A stretch of DNA of 64,000 nt from Euglena gracilis (GCA_039621445.1 CP154957.1:10658409-10722408); one strand, 5' to 3'. Counted from the first letter of the stretch, positions 20,701 to 30,520 are shown. Notes: a model not told the origin generated them from the sequence alone. A program made the numbers and translations.

Positions 20701-23479
20701 CCTCTTTTCATCTCAGAACCCACCCGGGGGGGGGGGGAGGTGCTCGGGGGATTCCTGGGTTTGGGTTCCAGAACATTTCGGAAGGGACGTCCGGGGCCCC
20801 ACGCTGGGCTGGCAGGGTGTTGATGGACGCCCCCCCCAGGGCAGGGATGGATAGGAAGCCCTTCGGTATTGAGGTAGGTGGTAGGGGGGGATCCCGACCC
20901 CCCCCCCCTGGGGGGGGTAAGGTGGTAGGGGGGGGTCCGGACCACCCCCCCCCCTACATGTTGGGAGGGGGGTCCGGACCCCCACCCCCCCCTCCTTGAC
21001 AAAAATAGCAGAAAATTTTCTTCCGGCGCTGCGCGCCGGAAAATGAGCAAAAAACACCCCTTTTGCTGACTTTTGGCCATATTGCCCATTTTTTGATGTG
21101 TTGGTGTTTTCCCCCAAAAACATGTTCAAAAAAATTCAAAAAATGAGCATTTTTGGATCGATTTTCAAAGAAAAATCAGGGTTTTTTGACCGATTCCGAC
21201 CCGATTTCCGGCCCTTTGCCCGTCCATGAAATCGAAAAAATTTCGGCCCCCCCTCAGTTTCGAGGTAGGAGGGGGGGTCCGACCCACCCCCCCCCTCCGT
21301 GTCGGGGGGGGGGGGTCCGACCCACCCCCCCCCCTCAAGGCTTCCCATCCATCCCTGCCCCAGGGTGTGAAAAAGAAGCCTGCACCTGTTGTGGGCGGAC
21401 CCCGCCGATGACTGCTTCGAGGAGGAGCTGGACTGTCAGGGCCAGACCGTTCTTGCTGCCTTGCCGTTGCACCTCCCGTTTTGCTTTTGTTGTGTTCTTA
21501 ACTTTTTCGAATCTAATTGTCATTTTACTCCGCACAATTTATGTTTTTTTTTCATTTTCAGTGCTTTGTTCTGTCGCTGCATTACTGCGAGATCCATTCT
21601 TAAACCCCTCCTTTCAAATAGAAGCCTTCTTTGTCAGGGTGAATTAATTCCAATGGTGTAAATTTTCAAATTTTTTTGCGGTTTTTAAGGCGGTGTTTTA
21701 GGTGTTTCAAGTTCTTTTGAGGTTTTGAATTTTTCAGGCGTCATTTTTTCCAAGAGAATCCGGAGGGCCGTCCCGGCATCGAACAGGGGTCTAAAAAAAA
21801 AAGTTGAAACCCCATTTTTTTTCAGTTTAGGTGGATAAACCCCCCCAAAAATAAGACCCGGGTCTTATTTTCTGTCTATTCCAGTCCGTTGCTGGAAGCC
21901 TCCAGGGGGGGTCTTATTTTGGGGGGGGTCTTATTTTTGGATTTTTTCTTGACCCGGGTCCGAAAAAAAAACCATTTTTCAGGTTCCCAAGAGGACTAAA
22001 AAATTTTCTTCGGCGCTTCGCGCCATGTGAAAATTGGTGTAAATTGACATTTAGCATGGTTTTTGCACTTCAAAAATCCGAAAATTTTTGAAATTTCATC
22101 ATTTTTGTGTATGAAATTGGGTTTTTTGGTCATTTTTCAGGGGAAAATTTCACCGTCCCCGGCGCTTCGCGCCGTAAAGGGGGGTCTTATTTATGGGGGG
22201 GTCTTATTTTTGGATTTTTGCTCGATCGGCCCAGGGGGGGTCTTATTTTTGGGGGGGGTCTTATTTTGGGGGGGGTTAGAAAATGTTCCAGTAATGCCAG
22301 TCTTGTCTTGTCGACTTGTCTTTGCCGACGTATCGTAACTTCATTTTCGCCTCAAATTTCGAAAAATTTTCAGAGCGGGGGATTAGATTGGCCTAAACTG
22401 GCAACACCTTTGGGCCTGACCACCGGCACCTCACCCCCCCCCCTGCCCCCCAAGTGCCCCGGCCCTGCGTGGCCTGCCGCCGGCTTCGGGGAGTCGCTGC
22501 GGGGGATCTCCGTGATGTACGGCACGAAGGCCATCGACGACTTCCTGCGCAACAACGAGCTGTCCCTCATCATGCGGGCCCACCAGATGAAGTCCTGTGC
22601 CCAGCGATGGCCCGTGCGGTCGTCGGAAAAGCGTGATTGCTACCCATCCAGTTGCTTTGTCTCCAATGGATCTGCATTGGCGCCCCCTCAGGAGAAAAGT
22701 TTTTTTTTCTATGAGAAATTTCAACAGAAAATGAACGAACACAAAGACTGGAAACTCAGCGAAGTATTTGCTTGATAATGTTTCTGGTGTGTTATATTAT
22801 TCGGGTTATTTTCCTCCCCCCCCCCCCAATAACTTTATTTCACTGGCGAGGGTGCTCTTTTATTTGGACTTTTCTGCGCCGATTCCGATGATTTTGCGTG
22901 GATTTTTGGAGGTTCTCTTTGTTGGTATATCCATTGTTTGGGGTCCATACAATCATTCAGTCATGGCCGACCCCCCCCCCCCTGGAGGAGGGGAAGGGCA
23001 ATTGACTGGTTTTTCGCTTTGGGGGGGGGGGTTAATTTTCAGGGTTTCTGGTGTCAACAAAAACACCCAACCATGGGAATCCATGAAACCCTGTGGGTGG
23101 TGCCCCCAACCAGGCCTTCCCATATTTCTGGCTGGGGGCGGCGCGCTCAGCCAGAAAAATATTTTTAGGTCAGGTTTTTTTTTCACCTCCAAACGTATTT
23201 TCCCTTGCGATGCTCTGGCGCTGGGGGGGGGGGGGTACATCCCCACCTCCTGCGCGGTCGACCCCCCCACCAGGTCTTCCCATACAGCCCTTAACTGACC
23301 GGCTGGCGACAAGTATTCAACCCTCAGCGGTCGCTGCCGGCGGCTTCAACGTCTCCAAGAACGGGAAGGTCATCACCGTGTTCTCGTCCTCGCACTACGC
23401 CGCGGAGGAGGACAACTTCGCCGGCGTGGCCCTCGTCACCCCGGGCACCGTGCGGGCCATCACTCGGATGGATGCCTGA
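3538..23479 (+). CDS. PPP-family serine/threonine protein phosphatase (multi-exon gene, 13 recognised exons)
   Basis: A metal-dependent phosphoprotein phosphatase of the PP1/PP2A/PP2B superfamily, removing phosphate from Ser/Thr of protein substrates. The spliced exons give, in order, all PPP signature motifs: GDLHG, GDFVDRG, RGNHE, HGG and RAHQ, so the six expected metal ligands are present, as are the VDRG arginine and the RGIS arginine. The C-terminal loop reads SSSHY, a variant of the PP1 SAPNY loop. Coding sequence is roughly 1.1 kb within 20 kb. Introns mix GT-AG, GC-AG and non-conventional types with flanking direct repeats. An insertion of about 70 residues separates the GDLHG and GDFVDRG motifs. 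The start codon and any N-terminal extension before the catalytic domain were not found. The family is certain; the subfamily and substrate are not known. Confidence 0.9.
5038..5118 (+). CDS. Phosphatase exon 2 (GDLHG metal-binding motif)
   Basis: Begins after CCCACAG with ILRSQEYPLL and ends GDLHGRFD. The Asp and His of GDLHG are metal ligands in the family. No GT donor keeps the frame to the next exon. The border shares the repeat GAC with the start of exon 3, and GGCCAGA at 5119-5125 is the exact reverse complement of TCTGGCC at 5850-5856. Confidence 0.85.
5286..5700 (+). repeat. TATG/ATAC microsatellite in phosphatase intron 2
   Basis: A TATG tetranucleotide array (about 5467-5694) with a few single-base interruptions, preceded by a TATA/CATA-rich lead. 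Long open frames on both strands here are artefacts of the repeat period. Confidence 0.95.
5862..5996 (+). CDS. Phosphatase exon 3 (start of an insertion)
   Basis: Joined across the GAC repeat it continues GRFD-LHFFIQKMYN, matching the PPP helix after GDxHG. It then leaves the family pattern with a stretch rich in Arg, Ser and Thr (SLARTRSNRARDF) and ends NNFLLLGQDGEHE before a normal GTACAT donor, phase 0. Confidence 0.7.
6001..6097 (+). repeat. GT and GGGT simple repeat
   Basis: GT dinucleotides passing into GGGT tetranucleotides directly downstream of the exon-3 donor. Confidence 0.95.
6436..6700. mobile_element. Small foldback element with TACC(C)n...G(n)GGTA ends
   Basis: Terminal inverted repeats: TA, a C run, CTAGTCGTACGACC at the left; GGTCATACGACTAG, a G run, TA at the right. 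Inside is a direct duplication of about 125 bp (ATTTACGACCACC to GGTCACAGGTTGCAGG). No coding capacity; MITE-like. Confidence 0.7.
7722..8350. repeat. Cluster of TGTCCAACGACC foldback repeats
   Basis: TATGTCCAACGACC occurs at about 7730, 7749 and 8295 and as TGTGTCCAACGACC at about 8235; the inverse GGTCATTGGACATAGGGGG closes at about 8330-8350. GGTCAGAGGACA follows the C runs each time. The 8231-8350 unit alone forms a foldback element. A relative occurs at 56812-56895. Confidence 0.7.
8609..8710 (+). CDS. Phosphatase exon 4 (insertion, lineage-specific)
   Basis: Starts after CCCACCAG in phase 0, the phase of the previous donor, and reads VAEIHDVPDALSG to VFVYSGRS. It has no counterpart in PP1/PP2A. 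Its 3' border and the start of exon 5 share CAGC in the same phase, so splicing gives SGRS-ELLFLGDF. GC content and lack of stops fit coding sequence, but homology does not support it directly. Confidence 0.6.
9063..9149 (+). CDS. Phosphatase exon 5 (GDFVDRG motif)
   Basis: Reads ELLFLGDFVDRGFASLE and on to VLALKVLA. GDFVDRG supplies the bridging Asp and the phosphate-binding Arg. A GT follows ALK at 9141, but using it leaves the next segment too short for the family. Joining across the GCC repeat shared with 9630-9632 gives the normal eight residues between LALK and LLRG. Confidence 0.9.
9633..9692 (+). CDS. Phosphatase exon 6 (RGNHE motif)
   Basis: Encodes PTKVHLLRGNHETD; the Asn is a metal ligand and the His the proposed general acid in the family. 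The 3' end is uncertain. A GT donor follows GAC at 9674, but then the roughly seven residues the family has between NHE and YGF would be missing. Reading on to TCG at 9690-9692 supplies eight residues. Confidence 0.8.
10262..13770. repeat. Cluster of GGCGG-N4-CCGCC palindromic motifs
   Basis: About 18 near-palindromes of 16-18 bp, such as GGCGGTTATCCGCC (11312), GGCGGTTTCCCGCC (12600) and AGGCGGTAATCCGCG (13326, 13365), spread through one phosphatase intron. They lie in otherwise unlike sequence and some are degenerate on one arm. Confidence 0.75.
14463..14773 (+). repeat. Poly-T tract of about 300 bp
   Basis: Almost pure T, with single A, C or G interruptions, ending at the phosphatase YGF exon. 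It could be a poly-A tail of a minus-strand retroposed insertion, a slippage expansion, or an assembly artefact. I see no retroelement body beside it. Confidence 0.9.
14777..14878 (+). CDS. Phosphatase exon 7 (YGF...C helix region)
   Basis: Encodes YGFKQQCQKLFG, then WWMVNRVFDDFPLAA, the equivalent of PP1 YGFYDEC to FNCLPIAA. The family-conserved YGF lies upstream of the first AG after a poly-T tract of about 300 bp, so no ordinary acceptor can include it. The 3' border pairs with the next exon's border: CGGGGTGTCCC at 14881-14891 against GGGACCCCCCG at 15757-15767, 10 of 11 positions. Confidence 0.85.
15774..15809 (+). CDS. Phosphatase exon 8 (HGG motif), 36 nt
   Basis: A 12-codon micro-exon, ILDGKMFCAHGG, equal to PP1 IVDEKIFCCHGG; the His is a metal ligand. 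The exon is placed by family spacing: PLAA joined to ILDGK gives the PP1 length exactly. Both borders are non-conventional. Confidence 0.85.
17425..17680. repeat. Inverted-repeat region with flanking G/C hairpins
   Basis: ATTTTTCTTG-C(n)-GAGGGGGCAAGTA at 17430-17463 and ATTTTTCTTGGCCCCGAGGGGCAAGTA at 17647-17673 are direct copies, each a hairpin. Between them lie GGCCTAA/TTAGGC-type inverted pieces like those of 38732-38936. Confidence 0.55.
17822..17929 (+). CDS. Phosphatase exon 9 (segment after HGG)
   Basis: Joined to HGG across a shared CA, it reads IPRLGPGGVDDRLALLEQ and ends NQADALL before a normal GTGCGT donor, phase 0. In PPP enzymes this region is a variable loop and helix between the HGG motif and LLWSDP. 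The order fits, but the sequence is divergent. Confidence 0.7.
18443..18723 (+). repeat. Dispersed direct repeat A, copy 2
   Basis: Second copy of the repeat at 359-640, inside the intron between phosphatase exons 9 and 10. The two differ by scattered substitutions and by the length of C and G runs. Confidence 0.9.
18840..20265. repeat. A/T-richer island between TTTTTTGCAG repeats
   Basis: Blocks of TTTTTTGCAG at 18842-18985 and 20217-20262 bracket about 1.2 kb with few G/C runs. Inside, 19110-19196 and 19202-19286 are a tandem duplication (CCAGTTCGCT, GACCATGGTT, TTCCTGCA, GGACAAATCA). No exon was recognised. Confidence 0.6.
20653..20694 (+). CDS. Phosphatase exon 10 (42 nt)
   Basis: Starts after CCTTGCAG with DPQFKRFAQIFEDL. 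It is joined to exon 11 across a five-base shared repeat ACCTG, giving FEDLLWADP, the PPP DLLWSDP motif. CAGTCCTCTTTTC at 20697-20709 pairs at 11 of 13 positions, with one bulged A, with GAAAAAGAAGCCTG at 21369-21382. Confidence 0.75.
20840..21400 (+). repeat. G/C-run dispersed element
   Basis: Alternating G-run and C-run blocks (GGGGGGTCCGGACC-type) with the hairpin core CCGGCGCTGCGCGCCGG and AAGGCTTCCCATCCATCCC. Related copies lie at about 300-460, 2050-2760, 4440-4900, 7080-7460, 16020-16260, 27460-27720, 30480-30920, 42480-43020 and 63440-63740. Confidence 0.7.
21389..21443 (+). CDS. Phosphatase exon 11 (LLWADP motif)
   Basis: Reads LWADPADDCFEEELDCQG. LLWADP is the family LLWSDP motif with Ser replaced by Ala. 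The 3' border shares GGCC with the next exon start at 22461-22464 in the same phase; the exact border is the least certain in the gene. Confidence 0.75.
21838..22285 (+). repeat. GGGGGTCTTATTTTT repeat cluster
   Basis: The block G(n)TCTTATTTTTGG recurs six or more times, once in inverse as CCCCCAAAAATAAGACCC directly against a forward copy, making a hairpin with GACCCGGGTC at its centre. Confidence 0.75.
22465..22601 (+). CDS. Phosphatase exon 12 (RGIS and RAHQ motifs)
   Basis: Reads GFGESLRGISVMYG through FLRNNELSLIMRAHQMK, equivalent to PP1 RGVSFTFG to RAHQ, carrying the second substrate-binding Arg and the last metal-ligand His. It ends at GCC, in a TGCC repeat shared with exon 13. CAGCGA (22602-22607) pairs with TCGCTG (23331-23336). 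Confidence 0.92.
23339..23479 (+). CDS. Phosphatase exon 13 (C terminus, stop TGA)
   Basis: Encodes GGFNVSKNGKVITVF, then SSSHYAAEEDN, ending ITRMDA and TGA at 23477-23479. It matches the end of the PPP fold (PP1 TLFSAPNYCGEFDN). The conserved Tyr is kept; the neighbouring Cys of PP1 is Ala. There is essentially no C-terminal tail. Confidence 0.92.
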   Translation, partial: GGFNVSKNGKVITVFSSSHYAAEEDNFAGVALVTPGTVRAITRMDA

Positions 23480-24469
23480 CCCGCTGCCCGGCCCTGGACA
23501 TTGTGTGTTGGCGCGTGCATGTTTGGGTGCATACGCATGCGGCTGAACGAATGTTTTGTCATTGTGCCGGCTTGTGTTGAGCTTAATAGTCCAGTCTGTG
23601 TGCATTTTTCGGGTTGTTTGTTTGTGGCTCAATTGTGTTGTTCTTGTGAGTTTTTTTTTGTGTTGGCGCATCTTATGAACATGCATATTTCGCAGAGGCA
23701 CATTTTTTTGAAACTGTCTTTTCGCCACATTTGATTCGATGGTACAGTTCTTTTTCAACATTATTTTTTCCCCCTCCACCCTGGTTTCCACCCTGGCTTC
23801 CTCCAGGCTTCTTTTTTGCATCGTCTGGCTGGGGCGGGTGGGTCCGGCACCCCCAGATATCGAAATGGGTGTCGTCACACACATACATGCACGTTCACAG
23901 GCCCCCTAGATAATTTTGTTTCGTGCAGTTTTTCTGCACGAAATTTTCTGCTGGATCATGCCTTTACCTCCTATCTGGGGGGGGTGCGTGCGTACGTGTG
24001 CGTGCGTGTGTGCGTGAGTGCGCGCACGTGTGTTCTCAGTCCAGCATACAGTGTCCTGCTGTCCTGCTGCCTATCAGCAAACCCTACGGCGGACTTCGCC
24101 CATTTTTTTGAGGTTCCCTTTGCGTGCCCCGGACCACTGACCTTTTCCACCCCCTCGCCATTCAGGCGGGCCGTTGCACCGACACAGGCGTGTCGGCTTG
24201 CCAGCGTGCCCGCCAGGTCCGGCGTGTGGGGGGCAAGGCTGGCCTGAAGGTCGGGTGTGGATGTGCATGCCAAGCCACCAAAAACTCAGGCACCACACCG
24301 CCCATACCTGATGTCTAAGTGCTGGACGCCCCAACATGTGAGAAAATCTCTCAGAGCCATCCATATCGACAAAATCCATCAAGCTTTCGCGCAACCCGGA
24401 CCATTTTTATACCACCTTGGGTCTGATTTGGATGCATTGAGCTACCCTGTGGGACCTCTCGGGGGGGGG

Positions 24470-24625
24470 GGGGGCTCGAAAAACAATAAACCCTCTCCCC
24501 ATTTTAACCGACCCCCCCCCCGTTTGTGCCGACTCCCCCTATTTATACCGATCCCCCCCCAGAAAACTGAGAAATCCATTTATACCGACCCCTGGAGAAT
24601 AAAACTGTTTACACCGACCCCATCC
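24470..24625 (+). repeat. TTTATACCGACCCC short repeats
   Basis: Five imperfect copies: TTTTAACCGACCCC, TTTGTGCCGACTCC, TTTATACCGATCCC, TTTATACCGACCCC, TTTACACCGACCCC, at irregular spacing of about 20-50 bp. Confidence 0.75.
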
Positions 24626-24957
24626 CTCGCATCCGGTGCACACCAAGGTAAAGCACAACAAAGCAAAGGAGTTCGCAGTTAACACGAAAACCCACTCAGG
24701 CTCACCCCAGCATCCCTTTTTTGGAGAAATGTGAGTAGATGGATTGTTATTTATTGGGGGTGGACGACGAAGCGAGGGAGAGGATGCGTCACCCCCCGCT
24801 CGAGTAGCTTGACCCATTTCAAGAATGTGAAAGTGACATACTGACCCAGTGTAAATGAGGGGGGTTCACCACAATACCGGAAAAATTCCGAAATTATTTC
24901 CGAACCCGCCCACTCCCACCCCCCACCCCCAATGCTCATGATGCGACCCCTTCCCAT

Positions 24958-25205
<248 letters not shown>

Positions 25206-27817
25206 CCCAGGTCTTTGGGTAATTAGGGTAATAGGGGAGCTCTGCGGCAATGGAAGCGATGGACAAGCGAGACTGGTGCGAGAGGCGGGGGTCAACCCCT
25301 CTGCATTCCACACAACAGACTAGGAGCAGATGAAGCGCCAACCCTTAAAAGGAGAAGGGAGGGTTGGCTCCTGGGGGCACAGGACACCCGAACCCTAACC
25401 CTCCCCCGGGTTCCTGGCCGGAATTGCCCGCCTGGCATTTCGGCACCGAATGCGCCAGAAGCACAAATGGGTTGTTTCCCCCCCATCCACTCTCCAGCCC
25501 CAAATCCCCCACACGGGAATCAAAATCGTGCAATTCGCACTCTTCGGATTCTACTCTCCAAAAATGAATAGCGTAATGGTTTTTGGCTTGCACAGTAATT
25601 GAAGCTGCTGGGGGGGAGTAAGGTTGAGGTGATCATTTTTAAAACAGAATTCCAGATTTTTAAGGGTTATAAGGCAGTTTTCAAGGATTTTAAAGTTTAT
25701 TTTTTTAATTTTATTTTATGTTTATTTTTCTGGAGTTCTATTTTCCAATGATTTTTTCCTGGATTTGGCTAGTTTTTGTCAGTACTCTGAGACTCCATTT
25801 TTTGCTCACTTGAAGAAAGGATTTTTGTTGAATTGATTTTTACGGTTTTTTTCGGCTTTTTAAGTCTTTTACAGGTGTCTTAAACGATTAATTACTGCAG
25901 GGAGTGCCAAAGGCCAACAACCCCCCAGCACTGGGTGCCTTGTGGCCCCGTAGTTTTTGGGGTTGTTTGTTTACGCCGTCGCCCCACCACACATTCACAA
26001 AGGCGTCATAAAGTGGCCCATCCAGCGCCAGAACGTTTTGGAAAAAATTTCAAAACCATTGGTGCTGAGCCCCCCTGCTGTGGGTGGCTGGATTCCCCAC
26101 ACCGAGCCTCTCCCCGAAAGTCAGTAGGGAGCGGCGGACTGGATACCCCCCCCCCCCACCCAAACGGTCATGCCCGAGAACCTGTCAGGGTCCCGCCCAG
26201 GAAACTGTCAGAGTCCCCGTTTCCGGCCTGTCGGCATAGGAAGTTCTCAGGGTCCCCGGTACCGGCCACCTGTCAGGTGACAGTTTTCCAGGGCGGGGGG
26301 GGGGGGGTTGGTACCAAAAAGGGACTGATTGCCTTTCCACAATGGAAAGGTAGCCGGGGTGAGGGGTCGGGGCGCAACGGTGTGTGCAGGCCTCGTGCTG
26401 TACGGCGGCCCCCCCGCACCCGCCGATTCTGCCAGGGTTGACCCTTCTGAGACGTCCGCCTCCGCCGTCTCATGTTTGGGCTCCCTGGACGGGCGGCGAC
26501 TTCCCCGCCCCCTCGCCTGCTCAGGTCGTGCCAAATGGGTACAGCGCGCATCGTATGGTTATCAAGCCTGAAACCTGCCTTTGGCTGTGTTGCTCCCTTA
26601 GGCTCCTGCTCGTTGCTGAAATGGACGCCTGGAGAAACAGGAGTTCACGGGGTTTCCAACGTCTTTGACCCCCCGCCCCCCCCCCCCCGCCCCATATCCA
26701 ATCCTGGAAGGTCAACCACACCAGGCTGAATGCTAAGGCGAGGCCGACACCTGGCACCCCCCACCCCCCTCAAAATGCCAACGTTTCCCAAAACGACCTA
26801 TTTCCAGTCGCCTTTCCCTTGGGCTCTGAGCTCGCACTTTTTTTTGCCGCCTGCCAGGATGCCAAAATTGGCATTTTTTGAAACCATTTTTTTGCACAAA
26901 ACGACCACACAACCCCCAGGGGGGGGGTCTCTGCTTTCGCGGACAAACTCTCAGAGATTCCCTTCCCAGGGTTGGTGGAATTCAGTCTGTTCAACTGGAT
27001 GAAAATACGATGCTTGTTGTGAAAACATTGTGAAAGAAAGAGAGTTTCTAAAGGTCCTCCCCCCAGGTTTGACAGATTCAGTCTCCCTGCGACGTCTGTT
27101 GTGCGGTGCCATGATGGGGAGTCCACTCCCCCCATCCTGGGGGGGGGGGGGGGCAGGACTTTCCTTGCAGTCCTGGTCATTCCCAAAAGAAATGCTTTCA
27201 AATAAAACGTGCAACACACTCATAACCCCTCCGCAGAAAAACAAGGTTTTTGGGGGTGAGTTGTCTAAAATCCCAAGGAGAGCTTATGTTTTGGGGGATC
27301 AACCCCCAACATTTATCACACCCCATTAACCCCCCCCCTTGGGCTGATTAACAAAGAACGATGCATTACACCCCCTGGTGAAGAAGAAGAAAAGAGAATA
27401 AAGATTTTTTTGTTTAAAGCCCCCAAATGTTAGGCTTTATTTTCAGGCAGATTGCCCCCAGGCTGTATTTTAGTCGGGTGCCGACCCCACCCCGGGGGGG
27501 GGGATGCCTGCCTGGGCAGGCACTCCAAGGCACTCCCAATCCGACCCCGGGGGGGGGGGGAAAGTGCCCTAGCACAACCCCGGCGCCTTTGGCGCCGGGG
27601 AGCCAAAAATGGCCTATTTTCAAAGGAATGTGCCTGGGCACAGGCTGAAATCCAACCCTCCCGGGGGGGGGGGGTAGTGCCTGCCTGGGCAGGCACTCGA
27701 CCCCCCCGGGGTTGGTAAAAAACAGCCTGATTGCCCCCGCCCACATTGTGGGGGCTGGTACCATGGGCACGCAGGGGGGAAATCATTTTTCCTGGTGGGT
27801 CAGTTTTTTGTGTAAAC

Positions 27818-28067
27818 CCCCCCAAATAACCTAGCGGGGTCCTGACTCCTGGCGGGGGCCGAATAACCTGGCGGGGGAAGGGGCAAAAAAGATGGTTCTA
27901 GAAACTTGGCATCCCCCTTTTTAGGCAAAATTCCTTTATGGCGCTGAGAAAAGGGCCCAAATAACCTGGCGGGGGGGCCAAAGGTTGGTTCCAATAACCT
28001 GGCGGGGTGCCAGGTTATTGGAACCAACCTTTGGCCCTGCCCCCCCCCCCGCCAGGTTATTTGGGGG
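27818..28067. mobile_element. Foldback element with CCAAATAACCTGGCGGGG ends
   Basis: The unit AATAACCTGGCGGGG occurs at 27827 (as CTAGC), 27862, 27961 and 27993 and in inverse at about 28008-28020 and 28050-28062. The segment 27956-28066 is a near-perfect hairpin of about 48 bp per arm with a loop of about 5 nt. No coding capacity. Confidence 0.8.
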
Positions 28068-28362
28068 GTTAGGTGTGTTGTACCCCCCCCCTGCCGACGA
28101 AGGTGCCTGGGCTCGGAAAATTGCCAGTTTCAAGGAAAGATTGCCTGGGTCGGCCAGGCCAGGGTCCAAAAGTCTTTAAGGTCCCCCCGGAGCTGTTAAA
28201 AAAAAGGGCCCGGAGGGTGGTGTTGTTGGGGGGGGGGGGGGCAGGATGTTGAGGTGTGGTGGAGGGCCTCTGCGGCATGCGGAGCCGGCGAGGGGGGCCC
28301 CGTTTACACCGCCGGCCCTGACCTCTTTCCCTCACCTCTTTTCCCCTTCACCGCCGGCACAG

Positions 28363-28458
28363 TGGGTGGCGCGCTCACCGCGTTGGTTGGCCTTGCAAGC
28401 CACTCAGCCGTGCAGATGCAGTGCACGGAGGATTGGCACGACGGCGCGGGCTGCACCG
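28363..28458 (+). other. Unassigned exon-like stretch
   Basis: GC-rich, between GGCACAG and CCG|GTATTA. One frame reads ALTALVGLASHSAVQMQC then TEDWHDGAGCT. No family recognised. It could be a 5' exon of the MYST gene or of an unknown gene, or chance. Confidence 0.25.
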
Positions 28459-29109
28459 GTATTACATTTATTCATATTTATTTACTGCATTTATATTTGC
28501 TACGGTATTCATATTTATTCATTACTGCTGTGGTGCCCCCCTTCTTTTGCATTTGTTCTCTAAGCTGCTGAAGGGTTTGTATTACGTGCTGGCGGTGCCC
28601 CCATCTGAGCCTGTCTTTTCCCCAATCCCACAGAACACATTTATCAACAGGCCCTAACCCCTTGGGACACACAGCTCCGACCCCCCTCAAGCGGCCACCT
28701 GCAATGCCCTACGGCACCCAGGCACCTGGACCACCGATCGGAACAGTCACGTTTTCCTCGGAAGCAATGCTGATCACAAGACATCGTCCAGGTCATGGGC
28801 CATTTCCGCGGTGTTCTTCGGCAGTTTTCCCTGATTCGCTCTCTTGGGGATGGTCGCGTGCCTGTTGACCACCCACCCCGTTAGCACCGGACGTCCACCG
28901 CTAGTGCCCGCTCTGTGTAACAGCTCCAGTTTGCATCGCCCAAACCACCACAGACAATTTTTCGGCGTACTGAATGAAAGTTTGGTGGGTTGCTGGGCTA
29001 GAATATTTGGTTTCACCATGACAACTACCAAAAAATAATTAACCTAAAACTGTTTTTTTTTAAATAAAGAGGGGTATGGAAAAAACACCAAATTGGAGTA
29101 AGAAAATAT

Positions 29110-29450
29110 CTGCATATATTTGCCCCCCCCTGCTGGTGTGCGCCGCGGCGCTGGAAATTTTTGTGGCCACGTGTGCCGTGTAACATTTCTTTCTGTGCGC
29201 CGCGTGCGCCGCGGCATAGCCATCCCAATTATCCCCTGTCCGGGTGTGAGCGCCCTTGCTTTCCCGTGCCGCGACAAAAAAGATTTGCTGTGGGAACGTC
29301 GTTGGTGCGCCGCGGGTGCGTCACTGTTGCGCCGCGGCAGCGTTTCAGGTGCACCGCGGGTGTGCTGCAGCAAAAATCTGATTGTGCGCCACGTGCGCCG
29401 CGGAAAAATTTTTGCGCCGCGGCAGACGGCGCAAACGGAGCACTAAATGA
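29110..29450 (+). repeat. Degenerate GCGCCGCGG repeat, copy region 1
   Basis: TGCGCCGCGG or close variants recur about nine times at 15-60 bp spacing, often followed by A/T runs. The same style recurs at 36640-37160. Confidence 0.7.
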
Positions 29451-30030
29451 AAGTCTGCAACCCACCGAGGTATAAAGGCAGTCCAACACGGGTAAACACA
29501 CCTAAACACATCTATGTGACTGAGTGGGTCAGTCATTGGTTGGTGGTCTCTGGACACACCCCACTCCTGATCACATATTATCACATATCATATTGTATAT
29601 GTCATACATTTTTGTGTATTTTTGGAATTATGGCACGTGTTAAGTTTAGTATGGGGGGAGGACACTAAATTTGACACCGGGTTGGCCACGGCGTATACAT
29701 ATAAGGCGCACACACATACATATAGATATCATAGACTGCATTGCAGTTGGGCTGGGTCAGGAATTTTGTTTGCATTGTGAAGCCAAATTCCCTAAAAAAA
29801 ATGTTTGTCATTCCCATTCCCATTCCTCATTTCCCGTACAACGACGTTTTGTTTCTTTTTTGTTTGATTTTCTGCCTTGCTTTGATAGGGAACCGCTGTA
29901 GTCAGGCACTGTCGGCACAAGGCACTCCTTCCCCCCAGGGTTGGCAAAAAAAGCTGGGTGGGGTGTGTATCATTCTATGTGCTTTTTTTAAAAAAAACAG
30001 ACCCGTTGGAGTGACCCTGTCTTTTTCGCG

Positions 30031-30085
30031 GAGCTGCCACAAGGTTCCGGCCTTCCACTTTGGCGCACCCGCCGTAGCTGGCGTG
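30031..30085 (+). other. Unassigned exon-like stretch
   Basis: GC-rich and ends GGCGTG|GTGAGT, a strong donor; one frame reads SCHKVPAFHFGAPAVAGV. No ordinary AG precedes it (TTTTTCGCG). No family recognised. Confidence 0.22.
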
Positions 30086-30429
30086 GTGAGTCTCCGAGAG
30101 CCATCGCCTGCGTTGTCTGCTCACTCCCTCCTTCCCACTGCCCCACCCTCTCCCCTGCGGTTCTCATTACCCCGCCTCCGCAGCTTGGTCCCTTGCGTTT
30201 GCTTCCCATCCGCATGAAACCTCTCCCATGCGCATGTTTTTCATCAACCCCCCCCCAGGATGTTGTCACTGTGGGTCCATATTTGTCATTTTTGAGAGTT
30301 CATAACTCGGCCTCCCTGAGAGGTTGTCGTTAAAGCTTGCACCAACGAACGCGTCAGGTGACAACTTCTCGGGGGGGGGGGGGGTAGCAGAGAGCCTTTT
30401 GTGGAGTTCATCTGACGAAACAAACAGGT

Positions 30430-30520
30430 CTGCTTGTTTGCTGCCAGTGAGTGACCCTCAGAACCCCCTACGATGGGATCATCGTTGATCCATTGTTGAC
30501 ATCCAATGCATCCTCCCCGG
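30430..30520 (+). repeat. Dispersed repeat C, copy 1
   Basis: CTTGTTTGCTGCCAGTGAGT then GACCCTCAGAACC and CATCCAATG match 61208-61300 in order, across about 90 bp. Confidence 0.65.
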
